The notes under the pieces were generated by a model that was given only the letters and a program-made list of their open reading frames with translations, was not told the origin of the DNA and did no database searches. A stretch of 64,000 nucleotides of DNA from Cordia subcordata (Eukaryota; Streptophyta; Magnoliopsida; Boraginales; Cordiaceae): NCBI GenBank assembly GCA_028554755.1, contig JAPTOF010000011.1, positions 5,856,501-5,920,500 on the forward strand, in the 5' to 3' direction. The position numbers and the translations under genes were made by a program. Positions 10,346-21,319 of this stretch are shown here, piece after piece (position 1 is the stretch's first letter; the number at the start of each line of letters is the position of its first letter).

Positions 10346-10795
10346 TTTAGTTGATTTGGTTTTTGGGCGGCTTTAGGTAGTTTTGGTGGTTTTAGAATTT
10401 GATTGTGGTACATTTACCTATGTACCATAATCATATTCTAGCAATATTTTTCTAAATTCCAAAACAACTTATAAATATAATAATCCAATACAAAAAAAAA
10501 ATATCCCAATAATACTAGCAAATCTAATGATCAAATATACAAAAGGCACTAAGTTTTGACATTAGTTTTATACATGTGTGTGTATATATATACATGTATG
10601 TATTTATATCTTAAATATATTAGTATTTGATATATGCATGCGTGTAGTTGGCAGATCAATTTGAATAGCCATTTTACTTCCAGCACCAAAAATCAAACAG
10701 TTCATTGCGGTTCTTAAAAAATATAACTTTGATCGGTTAAACCACTTCAAAAACTATTGATTTATGGTCGACTCGATTTGGGATAAACGGTTTTT
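10346..10795. mobile_element. Degraded hAT-derived element, relative of 3055-3594
   Basis: The segment GGGCGG, GTTTTAGAATTTGATTG, CATAATCATATT, then an AT/GT microsatellite and a terminal GATAAACGGTTTTTG parallels the element at 3055-3594 in the same order. No clean target duplication is visible. Its right side abuts the 3' end of the LINE. Confidence 0.5.
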
Positions 10796-13700
10796 GCAAT
10801 TTTATGCCAATAAACCACACAATATTATGCCAAGAAACAATGTCATACCTTGGACAAAAAGCTCCCCAAGCCATTTGAGAAGTGAAAATTCCAGTTGGAT
10901 TAGGCAGCCAACAAATAGTATCATCCCTAAGCGAGTTAGGCCACTGCCCATGCTATGATGGATAAACTCAAACACCACATGCAGGGGCCAATACCAATTA
11001 TCAAGATAAATATAGTTAGCCACAAGATCATCTAAAGAACCTCCACATGTAGTGATATTATCCTCACCAACTACGCCTTTTAGAATGCCCAATAGATGCC
11101 AGAAATCAAACCAAAAAGGTGTCTGCCTCCTGCTGCCAATTTTATGGAATATTAAACCCTTCATCATGTTCCAGATTTTTAATAACTTCTTCTAGTACCA
11201 AGGCGTGTCAGCTTGCTGTTTGATCTCCCAGATACTATTATTGTGTAGTCGATACTGCTTCAACCATTTGACCCAGATTGAAGCTTGGTTAGAAGCAACA
11301 TTCCATACATGAGTAAAGTCACTAACAAGAATAGCCAGCCTAGTATCCTTCAAACCTAGTCCACCTTCATCCACATTCCTACATAAATCATTCCAAGCAA
11401 CCCTGGCTCCTTTACCATGTACATCCTTACCAAACCAAAGAAATCTAGAACACATTTTCTCAATGATCTTAATGATACCTTTTGGGAGAACAAACATCAA
11501 TGCCCAGTATGAATGATATTAGATAGAACTAAAATAATAAATTGTCTCCTACCCACGAACGAAAGCCATTTGGTAGCCCAGTCTTCAATTCTTTGGGTAA
11601 TCTTATTGATCAGTTCCATACACTCGTTCCTGCCCAACTTGCCTGAAATGAAAGAAACACCAAGATACCGAACTGCAAGTTTGCCATGCCTAAACCCCAA
11701 TGATCCAAGAAGCTTTCGATTTAGATTCCCATCACATTCACTAGAAAAAAAATTCACTCTTTTTAAGACTAACCTGGAGTCCAGAGAGGAACTGAAAGAG
11801 ATCAAGACCATCCTGAATTAACCCCAAAGATTTCTGATCAGCATGAGAAATGATAAGTACATCATCAGCGAAGCATATATGTGTGAGATTAATTTTTTCG
11901 CATTTAGCATGGAATTTCAACTCTGGGGAGATAGCCATTTTATTCAAAATTCTTGAAAGAACAGTCATACCAAGGACAAACAGATAGGGGGAAATAAGGT
12001 CCCCCTACTTGAGGCCCCCAGATGTACCAAAAAACCATGAAACCCTCATTCAAATAAATAGAATATCTAGCAGTATTGATACAAAACCTTATCCAATTGA
12101 TAAAGTTATCTGAGAAGTTGAAAGCACGGAGAATAGCAAGAATAAAATCCTACTGGATCGTGTCATAGGCCTTCCTGAGATCAATCGTCAACATACACCT
12201 TGGTTGCCCCCCTTACATTCAAAACCCAGAATAAGCTTTTACGCAAGATGGATATTATCGGCTATACTTCTCCCTTGGACAAATGCTATATGGACATCCG
12301 GGATAATACTTGGCATAATAGGTTGAAGCCTCTTTGCAAGAATTTTCGTAATGCATTTATACAAAGTGTTACAGCACGTAATAGGACGAAAATCCATGAT
12401 AGTTTTAGGATCGGGAACCTTTGGAACCAGAGATAAAAAGGTGTTGTTCTATTCTTTTAGTAACACACCCTGTTTAAAGAAGGTTTTAATCATATAAGTG
12501 ATATCTTGGTCAATGGAGCTCCACATGTGCCTGAGAAAATGCGAGGCATAACCATCAGGGCCCGAGCTTTGATTACCATCAATGGAGAACAAAGCTTCCT
12601 AATTTCAACGCTAGTCGCAGGCCTCACGAGATTAGCAGCATCTTCCCCAAAGATTTTCATATCAAGAAAGAGACCCAAATCCTCCAGTCTACTAGGATCA
12701 GGAATCTCAGGAGGATCAAGAAGCTTCCTAAAGAAGTCAACAGCTTCTGCACCAATTTCTTGTTCGTTCTGCAGTAAAATACCCTCCTTACTGACAATCT
12801 GTTTCACACCATTACAAGTAGCATTCCCCTTCGCAACTTCTAAAAAAAATAAGCAATGTTCTCATCACCTTGCTTGAGCCAATCAATCCTCGAAATTTTA
12901 CTGCCAAACACTCTCCTCCATTTCTCCGAGTCTGTTGGGATCCAAGATCTATTCCTTTTCCTCTCTAATAAGGTTATCACAAGATTCCACTGAGAGTCGT
13001 TCTTGAATAATTCTTAAGTTATTCTCCGACGCCTTAACTCTGTCCAAGATGTTATCAAAATAAATTACGTTGAATTCCTTCAGTTCAACTTTAAGACTCT
13101 TGATTTTAGAAGGGATTCTAAACATTAGAGTACCTCTAATTCTCATCAATCAGGCCATCAAAATTCTCATGAGTAGTCCAATAGTTGAAGATTTTGAAGG
13201 GCCTGGGGCCCTTTCTAAGGGCATAAAATGGTTGAAGTAAGTAAGGGTTATGGTCCGAGGAGCCAGGGCACTCCATAATAGCCCTCGAGTCCCCACATTG
13301 CTGAAGCCATTCACCATTAGTAAAAGTCCAATCAATTTTAGACGCACTAAGATCGCCATTAGTATTCCGATTAGTCCAAGAATATTTAAGTCCAATATAA
13401 TGATGCTTCATTAAGCCTGCATCCCGAGCCTAGGCCCAAAAACTCAAACCCCAGTCTATCATCCACCCCTCATAATCTCATCGAAATCACCCTCAATACA
13501 TACCGGCTTGTCACCATACTCAATAGCCCATTGACGAATCTGATCCCATAGGCTTCTCCTCTGCTGGCAATCATTCTGTGCATAAACAAAAATACAGATG
13601 AACTCAAAACTGTTTGTTAAGAAGATAGTGTTGCAAATAATAGCTTGATCTGATTCTTCCAGTTTACTCACCATAACCTTGCTACAATCCCACAAAGCCC

Positions 13701-13908
13701 AAATTCTGCGGGCCTGGTCACAACTATTATTATCAGAACATCTCCATTTACAAAACTTGGAATTCAAAATAGAATTGGCATTCCAAGCTTTAACCTTTGT
13801 TTCCAACAGGCCATACATCCAAACATCTTTATTCTTGGAAAACCTAGACACCTCAATTTGCTTTGAGGTCTTATTGAGACCTCTGATATTCTAGAAGCCT
13901 ATCGACAT
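10796..13908 (-). pseudogene. LINE ORF2: endonuclease-reverse transcriptase, broken
   Basis: The frame opens at an ATG at 13908, and its sixth codon is TAG (13893-13891) where L1 ORF2 proteins carry Trp before NIRGLN. The endonuclease pieces are at 13459-13851 (IEGDFDEI) and 13136-13411 (SKIDWTF, GSSDHNP, matching the late SDH motif). The RT palm starts with DLRKAYDTIQ near 12160 and reaches the active-site FADD at 11861-11872. Thumb and connection regions follow at 11192-11811. The last part, 10802-11167, has the TPFWFDFWH and SWHNIVW features of the region leading to the zf-RVT domain. The protein would normally be about 1,250-1,300 residues, but this one is shortened and interrupted by several stops and frameshifts. 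It cannot be functional. Confidence 0.85.
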
Positions 13909-13911
13909 TAA
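13909..13911 (+). repeat. TSD TAA of MITE family 2 (left)
   Basis: This trinucleotide is repeated at 14183-14185. Confidence 0.7.
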
Positions 13912-14182
13912 TGCTCTGTTTGTTATAGTCTTATTTTAATATGTTTATCCTATTGAAATGAGGGTACATCTTATAAGATTTAAGAAATCTTATCATATAT
14001 CCTATAAAAATTCAAAGCAAAACTATACTTTTTATCTTATAAGAAATAAGCAATCTATCCTATCTTATTTTTTACGACTATAGAATACATGATACATGTG
14101 ATAAGATATCTTAAATCTTATAAGATATCTCCAAATTTCAATAGAATAAGCATCTTAAAATAAGATTATTCCAAAGACACTA
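13912..14182. mobile_element. MITE family 2, copy inserted in the LINE
   Basis: This 271-bp element has long terminal inverted repeats. The left runs TGCTCTGTTTG to CTTATTTTAA; the inverse of the right runs TAGTGTCTTTGG to CTTATTTTAAGATG. It is flanked by TAA on both sides (13909-13911, 14183-14185). A 3-bp TWA duplication is typical of PIF/Harbinger (Tourist-like) MITEs. It sits exactly between the stop of LINE ORF1 and the start of ORF2, so it is younger than the LINE. Close relatives are at 58908-59179 and 32617-32853. Confidence 0.85.
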
Positions 14183-14186
14183 TAAG

Positions 14187-15706
14187 TCAGGGGATGGGGT
14201 AAATCTGGATCAAGGGGCGATCCCTTTTAAAACCATTATCACTCACCTTAGACAAAAATTTACTTCCTGGTCCTTCTATCTGATTCTCAAGCTGTTCATC
14301 AAGGTTGTTAAGCGCTCCAAAAGGATTGAAAGTACCAGCCCTGGAGTCCCTAAAACGTGATCTTTTGGCCTTTGGAAAAGCACTGCAGAAACTCCTAGGT
14401 CCCACTTTAGTCCATTCGTTTCCTTTATCTTTTTCCTTTCCCTTGTCCAGAGCTTTCACCTGAGGTTTTGCCAGACGAGGGCGTCTTTGGGATTGTCAAG
14501 GTTGCCAAACAAACCTCCTAACCGTAGGCTTCTCCAACCGTTTCTCCAAAACCCCTGTCTTCTCTGGACAGTTTGGTTCATCATGTCCAACTCCCTTGCA
14601 TCCGTTACACCAAGTCGGCGCCAAAAGTACTCAACATAGGTATCAACAACACGGTCTTTGGTCACTTGCATTTCAAACTTCTATGGTCAATCATCGTTCA
14701 CCCCAACTTCAACACATACCCAAGTGAAGCTAATCTCGCCAGCATCCTCTGGGACCAAGTCAGCTTGTATTGGGAGGCCAACTGCATTCGCAACACAACT
14801 AATACCATCAATAGTCCAGTATTTAGAGGGAACATTCCAAAGTCTAATCTGAATAGGAGCTCTGTCAAACTTAAACTTTAGAGGCTCAATTCCAGCTTGC
14901 CATTTTCGAAGCAGTAGTGGTCTGTGATTAATGTGCCAATACTACCCCAAAACTTCATTGGAAGCCTCCTCATTCTCCATGCGAAAAACCACAAACCTTC
15001 ATCAGTAGACTTCACATCAACTTTCCCAAATTTCTCCCATTAATTCTCAACAAAATTCCTAACTTGGAAATAGGGTGGGGAAGGGCCAAGGAATTGATCC
15101 ACCACTGCATTTTTCCAAAACTCAAGGCCTTTGTTCCTAACACTCTCTGAGGGAACAACCCTAATCTTCCCATCAACCACAGTAGGTTTGTAATAAGGTA
15201 ATTTAACCTCCTTTCTTACCTTATTATCAAATAATTTCAACCATCCATCCTTATAAACATCACCACCGCCAGGACTAGGAATGGTACCTTCCAGTTCATA
15301 AATAGCTGGAGCAGCCTGAGGAGACTTCACTGGCATTACTTCACCTTCTTCCAGCATTAGAGGAATCTTCACAAGGTCAGCTTCCTTAGACCCAAGAACA
15401 CCAGCTAAAGTCTTGTCTCTTTTAAGGGAGATCCTAAATCTGGAAAAACAGAAGCATCTGCAAGCGCCGGAGCCAGCTCAACCTTCTTCTATGATTTTGA
15501 GGTGGTCACCGGAAGAGAATCTTCAACCCCTTAAAAAACTCAGCGAAGTTCAATACTGAGCTAGTATGGCCTCGCTCCTTTTTTCCCCATGAGTAAGCAA
15601 AGTAAGGTTCAGCAACAAAAGGAACGGCAGGAAGGAAGCAGGAGAGAGGGAAGAGAGACGAAGAGGAAGAAGGAGAAAGAGGGCAGTGCATGTTAGCAGC
15701 TAACAT
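14187..15706 (-). pseudogene. LINE ORF1: DUF4283-type nucleic-acid-binding protein, broken
   Basis: From 15372 downward the frame holds a DUF4283-like region (VDQFLGPSPPYFQVRNF, then a KFGKVDV block). Later pieces in other frames read APIQIRLWNVP, ADLV and WVCVEVG, and a remnant KDRVVDTYVEYFWRRLGV follows at 14671. The last part (14187-14459) is basic and low in complexity (KALDKGKEKDKGNEW) and ends in a TGA about 280 bases before ORF2. ORF1 proteins of plant LINEs bind the element RNA. At least three frameshifts or stops break this copy. The start at 15706 is a guess; the first stretch (15506-15706) shows no domain. Confidence 0.75.
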
Positions 15707-15735
15707 GCACCGAGAGAAGAAGACGAAGAGAGAAA

Positions 15736-15764
15736 GAGATAGATAGAGAGAGAGAGAGAGAGCA
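15736..15764. repeat. (GA)n microsatellite
   Basis: A GATA/GAGA tract at the presumed 5' border of the LINE. Confidence 0.9.
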
Positions 15765-15770
15765 TTTGTT

Positions 15771-17319
15771 CGAAAAAGATTTTAGATTTTAGTTAAAAAT
15801 AGGATATTCTATTTACAAAGGAAAATTTTTCAAATTGCAAACTAGCAAAATGATTTTCCAAAATTCTCAACTTAAAAAGGAGTAGTGGAAAACAACTCTG
15901 AATTTTAATGTTTGATTTTTTATTATTTTGATATATGATTTTGACTTTTCATTTTGTATTTTTCAGCTTTTGATATTTTTATTTTAAATATTTTGCCAGA
16001 AATATAGACATGAAGAGATGATTTTGGTCAATTCAAAAACAATAATGACAGTTATCAGTTTACACTTATTAAGGAACAGTTAATGTTTGGATGACTAATG
16101 ACATGTGGCATGCTCTTTTTTATATATACTAGTTTGATATGACCGTGCAATGCACGGTCTCCATGCCTTCTATCAATATATTTTTAAATACTAAAATACA
16201 TTTTATTCTATGGTGTCTTGAGGAAGTCGTATAAAATTTAAGAATAAACGTACAATATATTTTAATTTGTTAATAATAAAAAAATTTAACTAAATTGGTG
16301 CAAGTTTCTCTTTTCGGTTTCAAAAACAGTGAATATTTCTCCTCCTTATTTGAAATAAGATGCAAATATACCGTTAGATGAGTAAAAAATATTTCTTAAA
16401 TTATGTAGATTTCTTAATTTAAATAACTCCTTATTGATTTAATATATATATATATATATATTTTTTTTCCTACAAGTGGTATATTTACACCTTCTAACAA
16501 ATCAGAGGAGAAAATTGCATTATTTTTAAAATCAAATTTGGGAATTTGCACCAACTCAAGAATGCTCAATTAACTTTAACAGAAAAATTAATGACAAGGC
16601 CAATGTGCAATGTTTTCTACATCATAGAAGTCTATCAACAAGTTTTGAAAATACAAGAAGTTTTATATAACTTTTATATAACACAGGGGATGAAATACAT
16701 TTTACTCTATTTTAAAAGGCATCCACACCTCATCTTGATCAATTAAAACATTTCACAAATTGCCTAATTGGTGAGTATGTAGTTTTTCACTATAGAATAT
16801 TTAGATACAGGTAATAATGTTTAATTTCTTGACTAAACACATCTACACTTTCCGCTTTTCTTATAATGTAATTGATCACAAGAAAATAAAAAAAAAATGA
16901 AAGAAAAACAAACAAATCATGTCATTATCCCATAAATTTTTTTAAACCACAAGAAAAATAGTTAACATGTGTGTTTAATAACAAACAAAGAAGAATTGCA
17001 ATAAATCAATTCAAATGGTTCCTTTTTGGTGGAAATAATGCTTTCAGTAATATGAAAGAGAAGTCAGAAAAATAGAATTACAAATGTAGTGAAACTAAAA
17101 CTGACTGACAAGATATTCAAGCATATAAATTTTTTTCCCTTTCCACCAACAACTTTTAATCCCCTTTACTTTCCAAAATCCTCCAAAACTTCCACATTGG
17201 TTCTGAAAAAATATTAACTTTTGTACCATAATCTTCATCTCCAAGATTTTGATATACTATAATGTGTATCTGCAAGACGAAGAATCATATATATATAAGG
17301 TGGAGTCTTTAACATCCAA
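15771..17319. other. AT-rich spacer with a Helitron-like palindrome
   Basis: There is no supported gene. The frame at 16546-16746 is short, with ordinary AT-rich composition. The main landmark is a perfect palindrome, GACCGTGCA/TGCACGGTC, at 16141-16159, just after TATATACTAGT. Confidence 0.5.
16125..16165 (+). mobile_element. Possible Helitron-type terminus
   Basis: TATATACTAGTTTG is followed directly by the 9-bp perfect inverted repeat GACCGTGCA/TGCACGGTC. Many plant Helitron ends carry an ACTAG-type motif beside a palindrome of the form CCCGTGCnnTGCACGGG. A weaker version (TACTAGGGATTTC, CCCGTACTTCGCACAGG) lies at 17474-17508. No Rep/helicase gene is present. The assignment rests only on the motif. 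Confidence 0.35.
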
Positions 17320-17510
17320 TACATACGTAGTTCTAAGTGAAAGTTCAATAAATTTAGTTGTCCACGTCGACAACCAAATAACGGTTAAATTACATTTTCA
17401 ACATCAGATTAGGTGTGACCTGTGTTATTTAGAAATTAAGATATATGCCCAAGTAGTACACTTTCATTTATTACTAGGGATTTCAAATCCCGTACTTCGC
17501 ACAGGTCAAC
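17320..17510 (+). repeat. Dispersed repeat pair, copy 2
   Basis: This matches the two outer blocks of 9147-9570 in the same order and lacks most of its middle. It ends beside the TACTAG / CCCGTAC near-palindrome. Confidence 0.5.
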
Positions 17511-17882
17511 TATGTTTTTATTATTTTTCAATTATGATTTTTAACTTATAAGAAATAGCTTAATTTGAAGGTTATATGATTATTAAAAGAATTCGGAGGA
17601 ATATCAAATGGAGAAGATAGTTCCAAAACAAAGAAGATATAAACTTAGAATATTAAGCTCACTAAGCAAAAGATAGGTATTATAAAATCAGGAATATTTC
17701 AATCAAATATAAAAAAATGTTATAAATGCCAACTCAATTTACAATTAAGACATACAAAATTTTCAATCCATACACAAGGTGCCTTTAGATTGGTAGTGAT
17801 GAACCCTTTCTTAGACATGTGATATACCCTAATGTAAATAAGTAGTAAACATGATGAACATCTACAGTCTACATGATACTTA

Positions 17883-18110
17883 GGACCTATTTGGATTGGC
17901 TTTTTTTTAAGGAAAAAATATATTTTTTTTGAAAAAAATTACATTAAATTTGCAATAATTATTTGATTTGGCTTCCAAAAAAATAAACTCTGAAAAAAGC
18001 TCAAATATAGCTTTTTTTGGAAGCCAAAATTTTTAGCTTTTAAAAAATAGCTGTTTTTCAGAATCTATTTAAAAAAGTGCTTTTAAAAAAAAATCAATTC
18101 AAACAGGCCC
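17883..18110. mobile_element. MITE family 1, copy 2
   Basis: The left end GGACCTATTTGGATTGG pairs with the inverse of the right end, GGGCCTGTTTGAATTG. The internal TTTGATTTGGCTTCC block is shared with 5118-5346. Confidence 0.7.
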
Positions 18111-18558
18111 ATACTCTAGAGTTTTGTAGTAGAAGAGATTTATGTTGTGTTATATAATACCTTAAAGAATCACTATATATAGGTTTAGGAAAAGACCAAA
18201 TTACTATTTCTACATTCATGAAGGACTTTCAAATGGTTTGAAAAACCCCTTAAATTGAATCCACTTCAAGATAATGAAAAAATTCAAAAATTACTACATT
18301 CATGTAAGAAATTATGATTAAAATACTCCATAGACCTCATGAATTAAATAAGTTAGTAGGAAATCGAAAGAACTTTAGAGATAATTTATCATTCATCTCA
18401 TCATTTTCAAAAATAGATAGATAGATTATATGATATAGATTTATTATAATAAATATAATATGTCATAAAATTATAAAATAAAACTAGTCAAAATAATAAA
18501 TTTAAAATTACTTTGTATATTACTATTTATAAGAGTGTAAAACTTTGACTTACTCTAT
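18111..18558. other. AT-rich spacer
   Basis: Nothing recognised. Confidence 0.5.
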
Positions 18559-19015
18559 CTTACGTTCAGTGGTGGATATATGTGCATTAAAGGTCAATTG
18601 AACCCTCCTGTATTAGTTTTTAAGGCAATTTTCTTTTTAAGTTGACCCCACTTAGAAATTTTAATTGATCCCTTTCTGTCCTTAGGAAAATAATTTTTAA
18701 GGTAAGTTCTTTTTAGGCTGACCCTATTTAAATATTTTAATTGAATCTTTTTAATTTAAAAAGTAAAGATTATTAAAAAAAATCTATTTATTTTTGGTAG
18801 ACCTATTTTGAAAATTTTTTAGCCCCTTACGACAACAATCCATATATTTCATTACCAAAAAACAAAAGTAAATAAATAAATAAACTCGATTACACCAAAG
18901 TAGTAAATTCTCTTTAAACAAAACTATTGGCCACAGCCCGCAAGCTCGAAGTTGGTCTTGAGGACTTGAGGTTGGAACTCAATACTTCATCAGCGATCAA
19001 GAATTCAAGATTCAA

Positions 19016-19077
19016 GACGTCATCAATTACATCAAGTTATGAATCAGACGTCATCAATTACATCAAGTTATAAATCA
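19016..19077 (+). repeat. 31-bp tandem repeat, two units
   Basis: GACGTCATCAATTACATCAA starts at 19016 and again at 19047, with the same following bases. Confidence 0.85.
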
Positions 19078-19300
19078 TTCTTTTTGGTCAAATATGAAAA
19101 ATTTGGGTACAGTATTTATTTTTGAGTGTTTTATCTAATTTATATGTTTTTAATAATTTTGAAATTGATTTTTCATAATATTATAATATTCGATTTAGTT
19201 TGATTTTTCACAATATTATAATATTAAATTTGATTTGTCATGCATTACACAGGAGTCTTGTTATTGATTATTGATATTTTCACTTAATTTCTTAGTTACT

Positions 19301-19390
19301 TACATAGAGAGGGATGTATTTGAAAGCATTGATAATGATGTAATTTTTAATTATTTTCAGAATATTAGACCTCGTCGAGTCCAATTATAA
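19301..19390 (+). pseudogene. C-terminal fragment of a hAT transposase
   Basis: Thirty codons, ending in TAA, read YIERDVFESIDNDVIFNYF and then QNIRPRRVQL. Plant TTF-type hAT transposases end in a closely similar IERD-(V/L)F-SI-ID / F-N-M-K-x-R-R sequence. It is preceded by a TTTCTTAG-like 3' splice site near 19294. Because it lies just inside the right terminus in the sense direction, the element was once autonomous and has lost its catalytic parts. Confidence 0.65.
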
Positions 19391-19493
19391 CATATTAGTA
19401 TAATGGTTTTCTCTATTTCTTTTTTTTTTTTTCAAAAGTTAGTTTGTTAATTGTTCCGTTTAAAAAATTTCTAGATCCACCATTGCTTACCTT

Positions 19494-20126
19494 AGCTTAT
19501 GTAGCATTCAAAGAATTCTAAACTCACTTCAGTTTAATTTTTTTTATAAAAGTAAAGATATAAACTTAGATTCTTTTATTAATATTTCATTATATGAATT
19601 ATAATGACTTTTTTTTTTTCAAATAGTAGGAGCTGATCTGGGTCTTTTTAATAATTAAGACTAACTTGAAAAAGTTTAAAAAAGAAACAATAGGGACTTG
19701 TAGGATAATTTTCTCATTTGTTAGTATAGAAATGTAATTAATAAAAATATTCTACAAAAATTAAAATTTGATGATGTGGTATAACTTTATCACTATTATA
19801 TATAAATACATAGATTTTTTATGATTTCTATTTAAAATATTCTATAAACATATTTTGTGCATTTTTCATTTTGACTAAACATTTTATATACATAATATTC
19901 TCACATTCATACACTAATGACAACTTGAGAATTCTCTCATATTTCATTTAATAAAAGTATGAAATTAGAGAGGATAATCGAGTTATATCTTTAAGCTCAT
20001 AAAGTAAAGATGATTAAAGATGATTAAAGATGATTAAGAGTAGTCATTAATAATTTTTTAAGCTCATAAATTCAAAGTGATGTGGCAAAATGTGATACGA
20101 TATGACATGTTAGTGGGGCTTTATAT
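19494..20126. other. AT-rich spacer
   Basis: There is no gene. Three units of AAAGATGATTA lie at about 20004-20038. Confidence 0.5.
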
Positions 20127-20313
20127 TGTTAGGATAATAATGAGTTTGTTAAACCATGTGTCTTGATAAGTATATTTCTTGTACACTATATCATGTATTC
20201 TATAGATTAGGATAGCCTCTATGCACTCTTAGTCTTTGTAAAATACTTTTTCTAGACTACTATTTAATGATATGAAATATACAAAGCATTACATGGCCAA
20301 ATAAAATCTTTCA
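20127..20313 (+). repeat. Outer copia 5' LTR
   Basis: It starts TGTTAGGATAATAATGAG and ends TCTTTCA. It is nearly identical over its length to 27457-27643. Confidence 0.9.
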
Positions 20314-20330
20314 TGATATCATGAGTCCAG
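20314..20330 (+). promoter_or_regulatory. Primer-binding site, outer copia (degenerate)
   Basis: TGATATCATGAGTCC directly follows the LTR and resembles the initiator-Met tRNA site TGGTATCAGAGCC used by most plant copia elements. Confidence 0.6.
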
Positions 20331-20393
20331 GTTACTTTTGTTTAAATTCTACTATTAACCTCTTGACCTTTTTTTTCTTCTTTATTTGTCAAC

Positions 20394-21310
20394 ATGTTGT
20401 CTTCCTTTAATACTTCGACAGTAGCTCAGTCCTCTACTCTTCATATCCTTCTATCACTAGCATAAGTCAAAAATTATCAATTAAGTTAGCTGCCGATAAT
20501 TACTTGCTTTGGAAAACCCAAGTCCTACATGTTTTGCGTTACCACAACTTCTTTAGATTTGTTGATGGGTATCTTTAGCAACCTTTTGATGTTGATTCTT
20601 TCCAAACATGGAAAAAGCTTGACCAACTTGTTTTAGGATGGCTTTTAGTATCCCTTTCAGGTGCCATTTTATCCCAAGTCGTCAATAAACAAACTTCACG
20701 TGATGTTTGGGAGACGCTTGAAACTCTTTATGGGTATCAATCTCATGCAAGAGTTCAATTGCTCAAAACTGAACTTCAAACCTTAATGAAAAGATCATGA
20801 TATGTTCATGAATTTGTTCAACATACTAAATCTCTTTCTCTTAAACTTGCTAGTGCTAGGAAGCTGGTTGACGATGACAATCTTGTGCTTTGTATATTGT
20901 GTGGTTTGGGTTCGGAATTTGATTCGATTGTTGCTGCCATTAACTCGCGTCTTGTTTCACCTTCATTTGCTGAAGTTTGTGGTCTCTTGCTTGATTATGA
21001 GCTTCATCTTAATGCATCCTCTTCCATGGCTAAAAAACATGCAAATGTCTCCTTTATGCAATCTCCATCACATGGACGATTTAATGGGTCTTCTTCTAAT
21101 TTTCACAATCCAAATCAATCTAACATTTTTTCTTCAGGCCATGATGCTCGAGGGAGATATGGTGGAAGATTTCCAAGAGGCTGCAGATGAGCTTCAGTGC
21201 AACAACATAATTTTGTCCCACAAACTGATATGCCCATCTTTGACTCTTGATCCGTGGTATGCTATAAATGTGGATTTCCATATCATAAGGAGAATAATTG
21301 TTGGGCACTG
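20394..21310 (+). pseudogene. Outer copia gag
   Basis: A frame opening near 20394 and shifting at about 20465 reads ADNYLLWKTQVLHVLRYHNF, RDVWETLETLYG, LVLCILCGLGSEFDSIVAAI, and a Gly/Arg/Ser-rich tail. This is the usual copia gag (UBN2-type) course. A CCHC zinc knuckle (CYKCGFPYHKENNC) follows at 21260-21301. Stops are present at about 20575, 20798 and 21187. The overlapping open frame at 20802-21311 in another phase is a shadow. Confidence 0.8.
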
Positions 21311-21319
21311 ACAGAGGTT

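Larger units (their letters stand above)
10796..15770 (-). mobile_element. L1-type LINE (non-LTR retrotransposon), decayed
   Basis: On the minus strand there is, in order, an ORF1 with a DUF4283-like region and a basic C-terminal part, then an ORF2 with an APE-type endonuclease, reverse transcriptase and the start of a zf-RVT region. That is the standard order for plant L1-type LINEs. The element is about 5 kb including an inserted 271-bp MITE (13912-14182). Its 5' side begins after a GA-rich microsatellite near 15764. Its 3' side is cut near 10796, inside the zf-RVT part, so no poly(A) tail is seen. Frequent stops and frameshifts show an old copy. Confidence 0.85.
18567..19485 (+). mobile_element. 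hAT deletion derivative, 919 bp, with near-perfect 8-bp TSD
   Basis: The ends are CAGTGGTGGATATA and TAGATCCACCATTG, an inverted pair of the CAGTGGYGGATC type that is common in plant hAT elements. The flanking octamers are CTTACGTT (18559-18566) and CTTACCTT (19486-19493), seven of eight identical. Most of the transposase gene is gone, but its final exon remains (19301-19390). A 31-bp tandem repeat lies at 19016-19077. Confidence 0.85.

Noticed and set aside
11513..12877. Plus-strand frames of about 78-123 codons
   Set aside because: They are antisense to LINE ORF2, whose endonuclease and RT motifs are on the minus strand.
20802..21311. 169-codon plus-strand open frame rich in Leu/Phe
   Set aside because: It is an out-of-phase shadow of the outer copia gag; the true phase gives LVLCILCGLGSEFDSIV and related gag motifs.
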